Shown: piece after piece, positions 34,589 through 44,100 of the stretch
How the letters are laid out: every line of letters begins with the position of its first letter
Position numbering within the stretch: the stretch's first letter is position 1
Assembly (NCBI RefSeq): GCF_024168825.1
Contig: NZ_JALJWH010000001.1
Location: 2,976,001 to 3,040,000 of the forward strand
Direction: 5' to 3'
DNA length: 64,000 bases
Source of the DNA: Paenarthrobacter sp. A20
Lineage (GTDB): Bacteria; Actinomycetota; Actinomycetes; Actinomycetales; Micrococcaceae
Translations under genes and position numbers: made by a program
The notes under the pieces: model-generated
Databases searched by the model: none
What the model saw: only the letters and a program-made list of their open reading frames with translations
Told to the model about the DNA's origin: nothing

Positions 34589-35473
34589 ATGACTGCTCCA
34601 CTGCTTGCCCACGCTACTGACTACGGCCGGATGTATGCCCGCTCCACCACGGAGCAATTTTCGGTGCCCTCGATCACCACGGTAATCGGACAACAGGCGC
34701 ACTCATTGGATGGCTGGTTCAGTTACATGGGTGCGAGCAGTCTCGCTGCGGATCCGGAGCTTCCCGCGATCCTGGGGAGTCCAGCCAAGACCCGCCAGGC
34801 CATCAACAAAGCCGCCAAAGCGGCGGAGGTGTACCGGGATGCAGCGGCAGCACGCGGCGACCGCGTGCACACCTACTGCGAGCAGGTTGCCTTGCGTGCT
34901 CTGGGGCGCCCGCACCGCATGCAGGAATGCCGGGACGACCTCGCAGCCCATGGTGAGGAGGCGTTTGCCGCCCGTTTTGATGAATGGTGGGAGCTGTACC
35001 GGGTGGAGCCGTTGGCCCCCGAGATCACCGTGTGGAACAAGACTGTGGGCTACGCCGGGACACTTGACCTTGTGGCCCGGATCAACGGACGTATCTGCCT
35101 GATCGACTACAAGACCAAAGGCACTACCCGGGACGGAACGGTCAAGGCGCTGGATGACAAAGTGGTCATGCAGCTTGCCGCTGGGATGAAGGCTGAGGAG
35201 AGCCTGGTTGATCCCGTTGCCGGGGAATGGGAGCCATGGAAATACGGCGACAATCCCATGCTGCTCGCTGTAGCCATCGGAGAGACCGAAGTCAGGCCGA
35301 TGCGGGCCAACCCGGAAATCCTCAAGCACCACTGGTGGAAGTTCTGCGCCCTTCGGCGCGTCTGGGAAATGTCGGCAGACGTCTCTGCAGCGGGACAAGC
35401 ACTGTTGCCCATTGCTCCACCTGTGTTTGCATCGGTTGGGGCCGGGGCGGCAAGCAGCGGCAGCGGCGAATGA
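34589..35473 (+). CDS. PD-(D/E)XK nuclease family protein (RecB-like exonuclease domain)
   Basis: A 294-residue protein with the core motif GYAGTLDLVARINGRICLID followed by YKT: D and DYK are the metal-binding residues of RecB/Cas4-type nucleases. The N-terminal part (SVPSITTVIG, RGDRVHTYCEQVALRALG) matches the helical segment of such single-domain exonucleases, many of them in phages. The C-terminal 30 residues are low-complexity. ATG without a clear ribosome site, 12 bases after a 55-residue open frame. No cas genes or helicase partner nearby. It may act in DNA repair or be a remnant of a mobile element next to the tRNA cluster. Confidence 0.82.
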   Translation: MTAPLLAHATDYGRMYARSTTEQFSVPSITTVIGQQAHSLDGWFSYMGASSLAADPELPAILGSPAKTRQAINKAAKAAEVYRDAAAARGDRVHTYCEQVALRALGRPHRMQECRDDLAAHGEEAFAARFDEWWELYRVEPLAPEITVWNKTVGYAGTLDLVARINGRICLIDYKTKGTTRDGTVKALDDKVVMQLAAGMKAEESLVDPVAGEWEPWKYGDNPMLLAVAIGETEVRPMRANPEILKHHWWKFCALRRVWEMSADVSAAGQALLPIAPPVFASVGAGAASSGSGE

Positions 35474-35543
35474 CCTCAACTAAACTGGCTTAGGCTCCGC
35501 AACACCCGGAGCCGGGTTTGACGATAGTGAGGACTGACAGCAC

Positions 35544-36116
35544 ATGGCAATTTTGAGTATCCGAATCATCGGGGATCCGGTGTTGCGCACCGTAGCGGAC
35601 CCCGTCACCGATTTCGGTCCGGAGCTCGCCAAGCTGGTAGCTGACATGACCGAAACCATGGAAGACGTGGAGGGTGCAGGACTCGCCGCTCCTCAGATCG
35701 GTGTCAGCCAGCGCGTTTTTACCTACCGCATTGGGGGAGTGGAAGGCCACATCATCAACCCGGTCCTGGAGAACAGCGATGACTTCCAGCCGGACGAAGT
35801 AGAGGGTTGCCTCTCGATCCCCGGCCTGGGCTTCCCGGTCCGCCGTTTCCGGACAACCAGGGCCACCGGTGTTGATATCAACGGCAACCCGGTCTCGGTG
35901 GAAGCCGAGGGCATGCTGGCCCGGTGTTTCCAGCACGAGACGGACCACCTTGACGGCATTTTGTACACGGACAGGTTGGAAGGGGAGGACCGCAAGGCAG
36001 CTCTCCGTGCCATCCGGAACGCCAATTACCACGCCATTACCGAGCAGACCACGTCCAAGCGTGCCAACACCGTGGGATCAAGCTTCGGTGGCGGCAGCTT
36101 CGGAGCGCCGGAGTGA
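35544..36116 (+). CDS. def: peptide deformylase
   Basis: Removes the formyl group from nascent proteins. All three active-site motifs are present: GAGLAAPQIG (44-53), EGCLS with metal ligand Cys89 (87-91), and QHETDHLDG with ligands His131 and His135 (130-138). 190 residues. ATG with GAGGACTG upstream. Its stop overlaps the GTG of fmt (GTGA), so the deformylase and the formyltransferase are made together. Confidence 0.97.
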   Translation: MAILSIRIIGDPVLRTVADPVTDFGPELAKLVADMTETMEDVEGAGLAAPQIGVSQRVFTYRIGGVEGHIINPVLENSDDFQPDEVEGCLSIPGLGFPVRRFRTTRATGVDINGNPVSVEAEGMLARCFQHETDHLDGILYTDRLEGEDRKAALRAIRNANYHAITEQTTSKRANTVGSSFGGGSFGAPE

Positions 36117-37033
36117 GGGTCCTCTTCGCCGGAACTCCCGCCGTCGCTGTCCCTTCGTTGGATGCTTTGGTCGAAGCCGGTTTCGACGTCGTTGCTGTCC
36201 TGACGCGCCCGGACGCACCAGTTGGGCGGAAACGCATCCTGACTCCATCGCCTGTGGCTGCACGGGCGATGGAACTGGGTATCGAGGTCATTCGTGCTGC
36301 AAAGGTCGATGCCGGTACCACGGCCAGAATCGCGGAGTTCACTCCCGACGTCGCCGCCATTGTTGCCTATGGAGGCATCGTTCCCAAAGCTGCCTTGGGT
36401 GTCCCGAAGCACGGCTGGGTCAATCTGCACTTCTCCCTCCTCCCTGCGTGGCGCGGCGCAGCGCCGGTCCAGCGATCCATCATCGCTGGAGACGATGTCA
36501 CCGGCGCTGTGACATTCCAGCTCGAAGAAGGCCTTGACACCGGGCCTGTGTTCGGAACTCTTACTGAGACAGTTGGTCCCGAGGATACTGCCGGTGAGCT
36601 GCTGGAGCGGCTCTCCATCAGCGGTGCAGTACTGCTCAGCCAGACCCTCTCCGCGATCGACGCCGGTCAAGCGTCACCTCAGCCTCAAATCGGGGACGTG
36701 TCCTTGGCTCCCAAGCTGACGCTCGACGACGGGCGTCTGGACTGGCAACAGCCCGCACTGGCCTTGAACCGCCGGGCACGCGGGGTTACTCCCGAGCCCG
36801 GGGCATGGACCACCTTGGACGGCCAGAGAGTCAAGCTGGAATCTGTCGAGTTGAGGCCCGAAGTCAAGGACCTGGCGCCTGGGTCCATCCGTGCGGATGG
36901 CAAATCCGTCCTGGTGGGAACCGGTTCCCATGCACTAGCGTTGGGCCGGATCCAGCCGGCAGGCAAGAAAATGATGTCGTCGGCTGATTGGGCCCGCGGC
37001 TTGGCAGCACCCGAGAGAGTGGTATTCGAATGA
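36113..37033 (+). CDS. fmt: methionyl-tRNA formyltransferase
   Basis: Formylates initiator Met-tRNA using 10-formyl-tetrahydrofolate. 306 residues, normal length. The catalytic Asn104 and His106 lie in GWVNLHFSLLPAWRG, with the third catalytic residue in GDDVTGAVTFQLEEGLDTG. The N-terminal LFAGTPAVAVPSLDAL is typical and the C-terminal OB-fold domain begins near 205. GTG start overlapping the def stop; stop overlaps the rsmB ATG. Confidence 0.97.
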   Translation: MRVLFAGTPAVAVPSLDALVEAGFDVVAVLTRPDAPVGRKRILTPSPVAARAMELGIEVIRAAKVDAGTTARIAEFTPDVAAIVAYGGIVPKAALGVPKHGWVNLHFSLLPAWRGAAPVQRSIIAGDDVTGAVTFQLEEGLDTGPVFGTLTETVGPEDTAGELLERLSISGAVLLSQTLSAIDAGQASPQPQIGDVSLAPKLTLDDGRLDWQQPALALNRRARGVTPEPGAWTTLDGQRVKLESVELRPEVKDLAPGSIRADGKSVLVGTGSHALALGRIQPAGKKMMSSADWARGLAAPERVVFE

Positions 37034-38577
37034 GCGAGTCCGGCCGCCGAGGCCCCAACAACAGCGGGAGCCGGGATGGCGGCGGGCAAGGAAATCGCGG
37101 ACCACGCGGCGAGAGCAAACGCAACGCCCAGGGCAGGGAGCGGAACAGGGGACCCCAGCGGGGCTTCACCAACAACGCGCCCTCCCAACGGACGCGCCGC
37201 GCTGATCCGGCCCGCCTTGTGGCCTTCGAAGTCCTCCGTGCCGTTGCTTCCGAGGATGCCTACGCCAACCTCGTGCTTCCAGCCCGCATCCGCGAACACC
37301 GCTTGGATCGCCGGGACGCCGGCTTCGCCACAGAGCTGAGCTATGGCGCCTTGCGCGGTCAAGGCACCTACGACGCCATTCTTGCCCGCTGTGTGGACCG
37401 CCCCCTTGATCAGTTGGATCCGGCAATCCTGGATGCCCTCCGGATTGGCGCCCATCAGTTGCTTTCAATGCGAGTTCCTGCGCATGCGGCGTTGGACCAG
37501 ACCGTTGGCCTGGCACGAGCCGTCATCGGCGCAGGTCCGTCGGCCTTGATCAATGCAGTCCTTCGCAAGGTCACTGCCCACAGCATGGGCGAGTGGCTGG
37601 ACATCCTGCTGGCCAATGAAACCGATGAGACCCGGATCGCCTCGCTCCGGCATGCCCACCCCGAATGGATCGTGCGCGCACTGCGCCAGTCACTGGTCAA
37701 CCATGGCCGTCCGAAGTCGGAGATTGATGACCTGCTGGAGGCGGACAACGCCGCGCCGGTGGTCAATCTTGTGGCGCTGCCGGGCTTGGGAAGCCTGGAC
37801 GAGGCTTTCGAGAATGGGGCCACGGCAGGGGAACTGGTGGAAGATTCGGCATTGTCCGCCGGTGGAGACCTCGGTCGCCTGGAGACGGTCCGTCGCGGAA
37901 CCACCCGTGTCCAGGATGTCGGATCCCAGCTGGTTGCCCGTGCTTTGGCCGGCGTGGACCTTGATGCCCCTTCCGGAAGCGAACGCTGGCTGGACTTGTG
38001 CGCCGGTCCGGGAGGCAAGGCCGCCCTTCTGGCTGCCCTGGCGCACCGGGACGGCGCTACCTTGTTGGCCAATGAGCCCGCGCCACACAGGGCGAAGCTC
38101 GTACAGCAGGCCCTTTCAGCTGTTCCGGAGGACACCTGGTCGGTACGGACTGGTGATGGACGCGACGTGGGTTCGGAACAGGCAGAAGCTTTCGACCGCG
38201 TGCTGGTTGATGTTCCCTGCAGTGGGCTGGGAGCGTTGCGTAGGCGACCCGAATCGCGGTGGCGGCGCTCACCCAAGGACATTGGTGACCTCGGCCCGTT
38301 GCAGCGTGATCTCCTGAAGTCTGCAATTGATGCCGTGAAGCCCGGCGGCGTGGTTGCTTACGTGACATGCTCGCCGCACCCGGCCGAGACCACCGCGGTT
38401 GTCAGCGACGTCATGTCCAAACGTGAGGACCTGGAACTGCTCGACGCCGGTCAGGCGCTTGACGATGTCAGCCTCACCGGGAACTTGGGCGCCGGTCACG
38501 AACAAACAGCCCAGTTGTGGCCGCACGTCCACCAGACCGATGCCATGTTCATGGCCATCATCCGTAAAAAGCCGTAA
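37030..38577 (+). CDS. rsmB: 16S rRNA (cytosine-5) methyltransferase RsmB family
   Basis: Methylates C967-equivalent of 16S rRNA. An Arg/Gly/Asn-rich disordered tail (about 1-55) is followed by a NusB-like RNA-binding domain (about 60-200) and a Rossmann methyltransferase domain with [13 protein letters not shown]. Both family cysteines are present: Cys397 in [15 protein letters not shown] and the nucleophile Cys447 in VTCSPHP (usual form TCS). ATG at 37030 overlaps the fmt stop (ATGA). 515 residues; the R/G-rich tail explains the extra length. Confidence 0.95.
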   Translation: MSESGRRGPNNSGSRDGGGQGNRGPRGESKRNAQGRERNRGPQRGFTNNAPSQRTRRADPARLVAFEVLRAVASEDAYANLVLPARIREHRLDRRDAGFATELSYGALRGQGTYDAILARCVDRPLDQLDPAILDALRIGAHQLLSMRVPAHAALDQTVGLARAVIGAGPSALINAVLRKVTAHSMGEWLDILLANETDETRIASLRHAHPEWIVRALRQSLVNHGRPKSEIDDLLEADNAAPVVNLVALPGLGSLDEAFENGATAGELVEDSALSAGGDLGRLETVRRGTTRVQDVGSQLVARALAGVDLDAPSGSERWLDLCAGPGGKAALLAALAHRDGATLLANEPAPHRAKLVQQALSAVPEDTWSVRTGDGRDVGSEQAEAFDRVLVDVPCSGLGALRRRPESRWRRSPKDIGDLGPLQRDLLKSAIDAVKPGGVVAYVTCSPHPAETTAVVSDVMSKREDLELLDAGQALDDVSLTGNLGAGHEQTAQLWPHVHQTDAMFMAIIRKKP

Positions 38578-38623
38578 GTGCCGGAACCCGGCTTGCCATT
38601 CCCACCGACCCGAAGGGGCTGCC

Positions 38624-39298
38624 TTGTCTCAGTGCTGTATCAACCCGAGCATCCTGTCTGCGGATTTCGTCAACCTTGAGGCGGAACTTCAACGGATCAG
38701 CAATGCCGATGCCGTCCACGTTGATGTCATGGACAACCACTTTGTGCCCAACCTGACGCTCGGCCTGCCGGTGGTTCAGAGGATTCAAGCAGTCAGTCCG
38801 GTTCCATTGGACGCGCATTTGATGATTTCCGACGCCGACCGCTGGGCACCTGCCTACGCGGATGCAGGCGTGGCGTCAGTGACATTCCACGCGGAAGCCG
38901 CCATGGCCCCCGTCAAGCTGGCACGCGAACTGCGTGCGCGGGGATCCAAAGCGGGAATGGCCCTTCGTCCGGCTACACCGGTTGAGCCCTACCTGGACAT
39001 GCTCAGCGAGTTGGACATGCTGTTGATCATGACGGTGGAGCCCGGATTCGGTGGACAGTCCTTCCTGGACATCACCCTGCCCAAGATCCGACGTGCGCGG
39101 GCGGCAATCGAAGGTTCCGGCATTGGCGTGGCCATCCAAGTGGACGGGGGCATCACTGAGGAGACGATCATCAGGGCAGCCGAAGCCGGTGCCAATGTGT
39201 TCGTGGCAGGCTCGGCGGTCTACGGGCACCAGGACCCCGCAGCGGCCATCGATCGACTCCGTGCGGCGGGTCAGGCTGTGACGGCGACGTTCGCCTGA
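38624..39298 (+). CDS. rpe: ribulose-phosphate 3-epimerase
   Basis: Interconverts ribulose 5-phosphate and xylulose 5-phosphate in the pentose phosphate pathway, supplying ribulose 5-phosphate to the riboflavin genes downstream. TIM barrel of 224 residues: [25 protein letters not shown] (catalytic Asp and metal ligand), [18 protein letters not shown] and the phosphate-binding VDGGI and VAGSAVY. The start is TTG at 38624 with GAAGGGG upstream; translation from further upstream lacks similarity. Confidence 0.95.
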   Translation: MSQCCINPSILSADFVNLEAELQRISNADAVHVDVMDNHFVPNLTLGLPVVQRIQAVSPVPLDAHLMISDADRWAPAYADAGVASVTFHAEAAMAPVKLARELRARGSKAGMALRPATPVEPYLDMLSELDMLLIMTVEPGFGGQSFLDITLPKIRRARAAIEGSGIGVAIQVDGGITEETIIRAAEAGANVFVAGSAVYGHQDPAAAIDRLRAAGQAVTATFA

Positions 39299-39319
39299 CG
39301 ATCGTCACCACATGTTACG

Positions 39320-39348
39320 AAGATGGCCGGGAATAGCCCGGCCATCTT
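39320..39348 (+). terminator. terminator after rpe
   Basis: Perfect 12-base stem (39320-39331 with 39337-39348) and a 5-base loop, 22 bases past the rpe stop and before the FMN riboswitch. Confidence 0.7.
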
Positions 39349-39377
39349 GGTAGTTGTGGCAGAATAACAACACACAT

Positions 39378-39529
39378 ACGTGCTCCGGGGTCGGTGTAAG
39401 TCCGAACCGGCGGTTATAGTCCGCGACCCGCGAGCCATCGGATTCCAATTGATTGGATCTTCGATGGCAGACGGTTGAACTGGTGAAATTCCGGTACCGA
39501 CAGTTAAAGTCTGGATGGGAGAAGCACGT
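39378..39529 (+). ncRNA. FMN riboswitch (RFN element)
   Basis: The conserved RFN core is easily read: ACGTGCTCCGGGGTCGGTGT at 39378, GTAAGTCCGAACCGGCGGT, the AGTCCGCGACCCGC segment, a variable arm (39433-39468), GAACTGGTGAAATTCCGGTA with CCGACAGT, and TCTGGATGGGAGAAGCACGT closing the P1 helix against its first bases. It binds flavin mononucleotide and lowers expression of ribM-ribD-ribE-ribB-ribA-ribH when flavin is plentiful. The 91 bases to the ribM start contain no obvious terminator. Confidence 0.97.
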
Positions 39530-39545
39530 ACAGTCATGCCGTGGG

Positions 39546-39618
39546 CGTTCCTTTAGCGACGTCCGGCATTGCGCTGTCGTACACCCCCGGAGTCATCGCG
39601 GCTTACTGGGAAGGAACG
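39546..39618 (+). promoter_or_regulatory. possible expression platform: sequestration of the ribM ribosome site
   Basis: The ribM ribosome site AAGGAACG (39611-39618) is exactly complementary to CGTTCCTT (39546-39553) just 16 bases after the riboswitch. Pairing would hide the ribosome site and so could be the FMN-controlled switch. Inference from complementarity. Confidence 0.45.
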
Positions 39619-39620
39619 GC

Positions 39621-40325
39621 ATGGACTTTCTGCGATGGCTCTTCGAAGCACAGATCCCCGTTGGAGGATCTGCTCTTGTCTTACGCGAAGTGCTTGGAAA
39701 CATCTTTGGGCTCCTCAGCGCCCTCGGCGGTATGCGCCGCAAAGTCTGGGCTTGGCCGATCGGCATAGTCGGCAACATCCTCCTGCTTACGGTCTTCCTG
39801 GGCAACGTCTTTGGTGCAGCAGCGCCGGCTACCCTGTGGGGGCAAGCAGCACGGCAGGTGATGTTCATCGCCGTCGCCGTTTACGGCTGGTATCGGTGGC
39901 GGCAAGGCCGGCAATCGAGCAGCCAAGGGCGCGCCATTGTGCCCGGCTGGGCCAGCAACAAGGTCCGCATCGCTCTGATTGGTGCCATGGTGGCGGGCAC
40001 AGCGGCACTGACGCCCTTGTTTGACGCCCTGGGCTCCTACCCGCCGGTCTGGGCCGACGCCTGGACCTTCATGGGATCCCTGCTGGCAACGTACGGGATG
40101 GCCCGCGGCTGGACAGAGTTTTGGCTGATCTGGGTGGCCGTGGATATCGTGGGTGTACCTCTGCTGTTCAGCGCAGGCTACTACGCCAGCGCGGTGATGT
40201 ATCTCTTCTACGGTTTCTTCACCCTCACTGGCTTCTTCGTTTGGTGGCGGGCCGAAAAGCGCGAGCGGGAAAGCCGTGATGGCGGCAGCCCGGCCGTTGC
40301 AGTTTCCACGGGAGCTGCCCAATGA
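39621..40325 (+). CDS. ribM: PnuC-type riboflavin transporter (RibM/PnuX)
   Basis: A 234-residue membrane protein with about 6-7 hydrophobic segments, PnuC (nicotinamide riboside transporter) superfamily, with the WPIGIVGNILLLTVF and TWFWV-like TEFWLIWVAVDIVGVPL blocks. Being directly behind an FMN riboswitch and first in a riboflavin operon, it is almost certainly the flavin importer RibM/PnuX known from other actinobacteria. ATG at 39621 with AAGGAAC upstream; the frame begins 56 codons earlier inside the riboswitch but that part is not coding. It ends in an ATGA overlap with ribD. Confidence 0.88.
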   Translation: MDFLRWLFEAQIPVGGSALVLREVLGNIFGLLSALGGMRRKVWAWPIGIVGNILLLTVFLGNVFGAAAPATLWGQAARQVMFIAVAVYGWYRWRQGRQSSSQGRAIVPGWASNKVRIALIGAMVAGTAALTPLFDALGSYPPVWADAWTFMGSLLATYGMARGWTEFWLIWVAVDIVGVPLLFSAGYYASAVMYLFYGFFTLTGFFVWWRAEKRERESRDGGSPAVAVSTGAAQ

Positions 40326-41461
40326 CCACCGACTCGACTCCTTACACTCCGGCGGAAAGTACGGCCATGGATGCCGCGCTGACCGCAGCCCTTGCAGGAC
40401 CGCGCGGGGCCAATCCGTTGGTTGGTGCAGTGATCCTCAGCCCCGACGGCGAACAACTGGCAACGGGGTTCCACCGGGGTGCAGGCACGGCCCACGCCGA
40501 GGCCGACGCGATTTCCGTAGCCCGCCGGCAGGGAACGGACATCACCGGGACCACCATGGTTGTCACGCTCGAGCCCTGTAACCACGAGGGTCGTACCGGA
40601 CCCTGCGCCCAAGCGATCATTGCCGCTGGAATCGCGAAGGTGATTTACGCCGTCGACGATCCGCACGACCCCGCCGCGGGCGGTGCGCGGACGCTCCGTG
40701 CGGCCGGTGTTGAGGTGCGGTCCGGCCTGGCCCTCGGGAGGGCCCTGGACCTCAACCGCGAATGGTTCGACGCCGTTGCCGCCAAGCGTCCGTTTGTCAC
40801 CTTGCATATCGCCCAGACACTGGACAGCCGTATCGCTGCCGCGGACGGCACCAGCCAGTGGATTTCCAGCCCGGAGTCGCTCGCCGACAACCACGGGCTG
40901 AGGGAACTCATCGACGCCATTCTGGTGGGAACCGGGACGGTCCTGATCGACAACCCGCGGCTCACGGCCAGGACGGCGGACGGTGAACTTTCCAGCCGGC
41001 AGCCAATCCGCGCTGTGATGGGCTTGCGTGACGTTCCCGAAGATGCCGCTGTCCGGGGAACCGACGGGCGTTTCGTGCACTTGCCAACCCGGGATCCGGC
41101 AGAGGCTTTGGGGACGCTGTTCGATCAAGGAATCCGGCACGTCATGGTGGAAGGGGGCTCGTCCATATTGAGTACCTTTCTTGCCGCCGACCTGGTGGAT
41201 GAACTGATTGTCTACCTGGCTCCGACGCTGCTGGGCTCCGGTACCCCGGCACTGAACGACCTTGGGATCACTACGCTGGCCGACGCGCAGCATTGGTCCT
41301 GGGACGAAGCCGGGGGCGGAGCGGTCCGGACGCTGGGCAACGACCTTAGGCTGCACCTGCGGTCCCCACGGGGCGCCGCCACCACGATCAAGAATTCGAT
41401 TCCGCAGAAGAATGTGGTTTCACGCAGTGAAGCTGCGGAATATGTCACAGGAGGACACTGA
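40322..41461 (+). CDS. ribD: riboflavin biosynthesis deaminase/reductase RibD
   Basis: Two consecutive steps of riboflavin synthesis: deamination of the GTP-derived pyrimidine and reduction of its ribose. N-terminal deaminase domain (about 10-150) has His58/Glu60 in AHAEADAI and zinc cysteines Cys86 and Cys95 in LEPCNHEGRTGPC. The C-terminal reductase domain (about 155-345) has LDSRIAAADGTSQWIS and VEGGSSILSTF. 379 residues, normal, with some tail. Overlaps ribM and ribE by a few bases. Confidence 0.96.
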   Translation: MTTDSTPYTPAESTAMDAALTAALAGPRGANPLVGAVILSPDGEQLATGFHRGAGTAHAEADAISVARRQGTDITGTTMVVTLEPCNHEGRTGPCAQAIIAAGIAKVIYAVDDPHDPAAGGARTLRAAGVEVRSGLALGRALDLNREWFDAVAAKRPFVTLHIAQTLDSRIAAADGTSQWISSPESLADNHGLRELIDAILVGTGTVLIDNPRLTARTADGELSSRQPIRAVMGLRDVPEDAAVRGTDGRFVHLPTRDPAEALGTLFDQGIRHVMVEGGSSILSTFLAADLVDELIVYLAPTLLGSGTPALNDLGITTLADAQHWSWDEAGGGAVRTLGNDLRLHLRSPRGAATTIKNSIPQKNVVSRSEAAEYVTGGH

Positions 41462-42090
41462 TGTTTACGGGAATAGTCGCTGAGCAGGGCACCGTGCTGG
41501 GCATTGAGCATGACGGCGACGTCAGCGCCACACTGAGGTTGAAAGCGCCCACGACGACCGATGGCCTGGCTTTGGGTGGATCCATTGCCGTCAACGGCGT
41601 GTGCCTGACAGCTACGCAGATCGAGGGTCAGGACTTCAGCGTCGATGTGATGGGGGAGACCTTGGTCCGAACAACCATTGGCGGACTGGCCCCAGGGGAC
41701 ACCGTGAACCTCGAACGCTGTGTTCCTGCGGGCGGGCGCCTGGACGGCCATGTGGTGCAAGGGCACGTCGACGGCGTGGGTGAGCTGCTGGAGCGCGAGC
41801 CCTTGGGCAACTGGGACCGCCTGCGCTTCGGTGTGCCGGCCCCGCTGGCACGATACATCGCCGAGAAGGGTTCGATCGCCGTCGACGGTGTCTCGTTGAC
41901 GGTCACAGCCGTCAGTGCGGCGGCCGAAACGGCTCCGTGGTTTGAGGTGGGACTGATCCCCACCACGTTGGAAGAAACCGGCCTGGGAGCCAAGCCCGTA
42001 GGTGGCCGCGTCAACCTCGAAGTTGATGTTCTGGCCAAGTACACCGAACGCCTTTTGTCCTTCGCGCCGCAGCAAGGGAGCACACGATGA
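41461..42090 (+). CDS. ribE: riboflavin synthase, alpha subunit
   Basis: Last step: dismutation of two 6,7-dimethyl-8-ribityllumazine molecules to riboflavin. Two lumazine-binding repeats (about 1-95 and 96-195). It starts with the near-invariant [12 protein letters not shown], and each repeat has a CLT/SLTV block ([18 protein letters not shown]). 209 residues. The ATG shares a base with the ribD stop (TGATG). Confidence 0.96.
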   Translation: MFTGIVAEQGTVLGIEHDGDVSATLRLKAPTTTDGLALGGSIAVNGVCLTATQIEGQDFSVDVMGETLVRTTIGGLAPGDTVNLERCVPAGGRLDGHVVQGHVDGVGELLEREPLGNWDRLRFGVPAPLARYIAEKGSIAVDGVSLTVTAVSAAAETAPWFEVGLIPTTLEETGLGAKPVGGRVNLEVDVLAKYTERLLSFAPQQGSTR

Positions 42091-42782
42091 GCGCCCCCGC
42101 CAAGACATCACCTACGGGCTCGGCCCGAACCGGGCTGGATCCCGTCGAGGCAGCCATCGCGGCAATCGCCGCGGGCCAGGCGGTGATCGTGGTGGACAAC
42201 GAGGACCGCGAGAACGAAGGCGACATCATCTTCGCCGCCGAGCACGCCACACCGGCCCTCATGGGATGGACCATCCGGTACTCATCCGGCGTCATCTGCG
42301 TACCCCTGGATGGCGAACGCGCGGATGCACTGGTTCTTCCTCCCATGGTGGAGATCAACGAAGACGCCAAGGGAACTGCGTACACCGTTTCCTGTGACGC
42401 GGCGATTGGGGTCAGCACGGGCATCTCGGCCACGGACCGGGCCCTGACGGCCCGGATCCTGGCAGATCCGAGCAGTTCTCCGGCATCGATTACCCGTCCC
42501 GGGCATATTTTCCCGTTGCGCGCGGTTAACGGGGGAGTGCGTGAACGACCAGGTCACACGGAGGCTGCCGTGGACTTGTGCCGACTTGCCGGGCTCGCTC
42601 CGGTGGGTGTGATCGCAGAGTTGGTACATGACGATGGTGAAATGATGCGCTTGGACAGTTTGCGCGACTTCGCCGCCGACCACGGATGCCCCCTCATCTC
42701 CATTGAGGACCTGGTGTCGTATGTGGAGGCGGTAGAGTCCCAGGCGGCACATGTTTCACGGGGAGACGAGGAGAAGCGATGA
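42087..42782 (+). CDS. ribB: 3,4-dihydroxy-2-butanone 4-phosphate synthase
   Basis: Makes the four-carbon unit for lumazine from ribulose 5-phosphate. 231 residues with the metal/active-site motifs [33 protein letters not shown] and [14 protein letters not shown]. It is a stand-alone protein here: the GTP cyclohydrolase part that many actinobacteria fuse to it (RibBA) is the separate following gene, whose ATG overlaps this stop by four bases (ATGA). Confidence 0.95.
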   Translation: MSAPAKTSPTGSARTGLDPVEAAIAAIAAGQAVIVVDNEDRENEGDIIFAAEHATPALMGWTIRYSSGVICVPLDGERADALVLPPMVEINEDAKGTAYTVSCDAAIGVSTGISATDRALTARILADPSSSPASITRPGHIFPLRAVNGGVRERPGHTEAAVDLCRLAGLAPVGVIAELVHDDGEMMRLDSLRDFAADHGCPLISIEDLVSYVEAVESQAAHVSRGDEEKR

Positions 42783-43483
42783 CCGCATCGACCACACGCA
42801 GCAGTGACCACACGGGCCCCGCGCCCCACCCCGTCAGTGGTGGGCCGATCGTGCAGTTGCCCACGGCTTTCGGCGACTTTGTGGCACAGGCGTGGACGGA
42901 CCATGTTACGGGCGTTGAACACCTCGCCGTGAGTTCGCCTAATCCGCCCAAGGACGGCCGTGCCCCGCTGGTCAGGCTGCACTCCGAGTGCCTCACCGGC
43001 GATGTGTTCGGTTCGTACCGCTGCGATTGCGGAGAGCAGCTCGCCTTTGCGTTGGAACTCATCCATGCGGAAGGTGGAACGTTGCTCTACCTGCGTGGAC
43101 AGGAGGGCCGCGGGATCGGGCTGGCCAACAAGATCAAGGCCTATGCCTTGCAGGAAGCCGGCTTCGACACCGTTGAGGCCAACGAACAGTTGGGCCTGCC
43201 TGTCGATGCGCGCTCCTACACTGCGGCCGGACAGATCCTGGCTGAAATGGGGCTGCACGAGGTCCGCTTGCTGAGCAACAACCCCGACAAGCAGCACCGC
43301 CTGGACAAGGCCGGAGTAACAGTAGTGGAAATGGTGCCCACCGAGGTGCCATCACGCGAACAGAACCTGCGCTACCTGCAGACCAAGAAGGACCGGATGG
43401 ACCACCGGCTGACGCTCGATGTCGAGCCCGTCAGCAATGGCAAGACGCCTTCAACCCACACCTTTGACAACACTCAAGACTGA
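42779..43483 (+). CDS. ribA: GTP cyclohydrolase II
   Basis: Opens the imidazole ring of GTP, committing it to riboflavin. 234 residues. Zinc ligands Cys71, Cys82 and Cys84 in [20 protein letters not shown], followed by [15 protein letters not shown] (about 106-120) and [10 protein letters not shown]. It starts ATG overlapping the ribB stop. A 25-residue N-terminal extension precedes the enzyme domain. Confidence 0.96.
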   Translation: MTASTTRSSDHTGPAPHPVSGGPIVQLPTAFGDFVAQAWTDHVTGVEHLAVSSPNPPKDGRAPLVRLHSECLTGDVFGSYRCDCGEQLAFALELIHAEGGTLLYLRGQEGRGIGLANKIKAYALQEAGFDTVEANEQLGLPVDARSYTAAGQILAEMGLHEVRLLSNNPDKQHRLDKAGVTVVEMVPTEVPSREQNLRYLQTKKDRMDHRLTLDVEPVSNGKTPSTHTFDNTQD

Positions 43484-43500
43484 ACGGACCCACAGCAAAT

Positions 43501-43986
43501 ATGAGCGGACACGGCGCGCCTAGCATCGACCTCACTACCCTCAACCCTGAGGAAACCTCGCAGCTCAAGCTCGCCATTGTGGCGGCAAGCTGGCACACGC
43601 AGATCATGGACGGCCTGGTGGACGGTGCGCTTCGTGCCGCCAAGGAAGCCGGCATCGCCGAGCCTACGCTCCTGCGTGTTCCGGGCAGCTTTGAGCTTCC
43701 CGTTGCCGCAGCCAGGCTCGCACCGCACTTCGACGCCGTCGTGGCACTCGGCGTGGTCATCCGCGGCGGGACGCCGCACTTCGACTACGTTTGCCAGGCT
43801 GCGACGTCGGGACTCACCGACGTCAGCGTCAACACCGGCGTGCCGGTGGGCTTCGGCGTCCTCACCTGCGATACCGAACAGCAGGGCCTGGACCGGGCCG
43901 GCCTTCCCGGCTCACAGGAAGACAAGGGCCACGAAGCGGTTACTGCCGCCCTGGCCACGGCAGTGACGCTGAAGCAGTTCAGCTAA
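43501..43986 (+). CDS. ribH: 6,7-dimethyl-8-ribityllumazine synthase
   Basis: Condenses the pyrimidine and butanone intermediates to lumazine; usually forms pentamers or 60-subunit shells. 161 residues. Visible active-site blocks are [29 protein letters not shown] and [15 protein letters not shown], with the catalytic His. ATG 17 bases after ribA. Last gene of the riboflavin operon, followed by a strong hairpin. Confidence 0.97.
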   Translation: MSGHGAPSIDLTTLNPEETSQLKLAIVAASWHTQIMDGLVDGALRAAKEAGIAEPTLLRVPGSFELPVAAARLAPHFDAVVALGVVIRGGTPHFDYVCQAATSGLTDVSVNTGVPVGFGVLTCDTEQQGLDRAGLPGSQEDKGHEAVTAALATAVTLKQFS

Positions 43987-44004
43987 CGCCCTTTGCCCGC
44001 AGAC

Positions 44005-44048
44005 GACGAAGGGGATGTGAGTGTGTCTTCACTCACATCCCCTTCGTC
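44005..44048 (+). terminator. long perfect hairpin after the riboflavin operon
   Basis: A perfect 18-base stem (44005-44022 with 44031-44048) with an 8-base loop, 18 bases past the ribH stop. No T-run follows. It separates the riboflavin operon from hisE. Confidence 0.75.
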
Positions 44049-44100
44049 ATGCAACGCCCCAACAAGCGGTGGCCGCCCCGGAGCAAGTAGTCTGGAGGGC

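Noticed and set aside
39453..39620. N-terminal extension of ribM
   Set aside because: It lies inside the FMN riboswitch and its linker; the ATG at 39621 has a ribosome site and begins the conserved protein.
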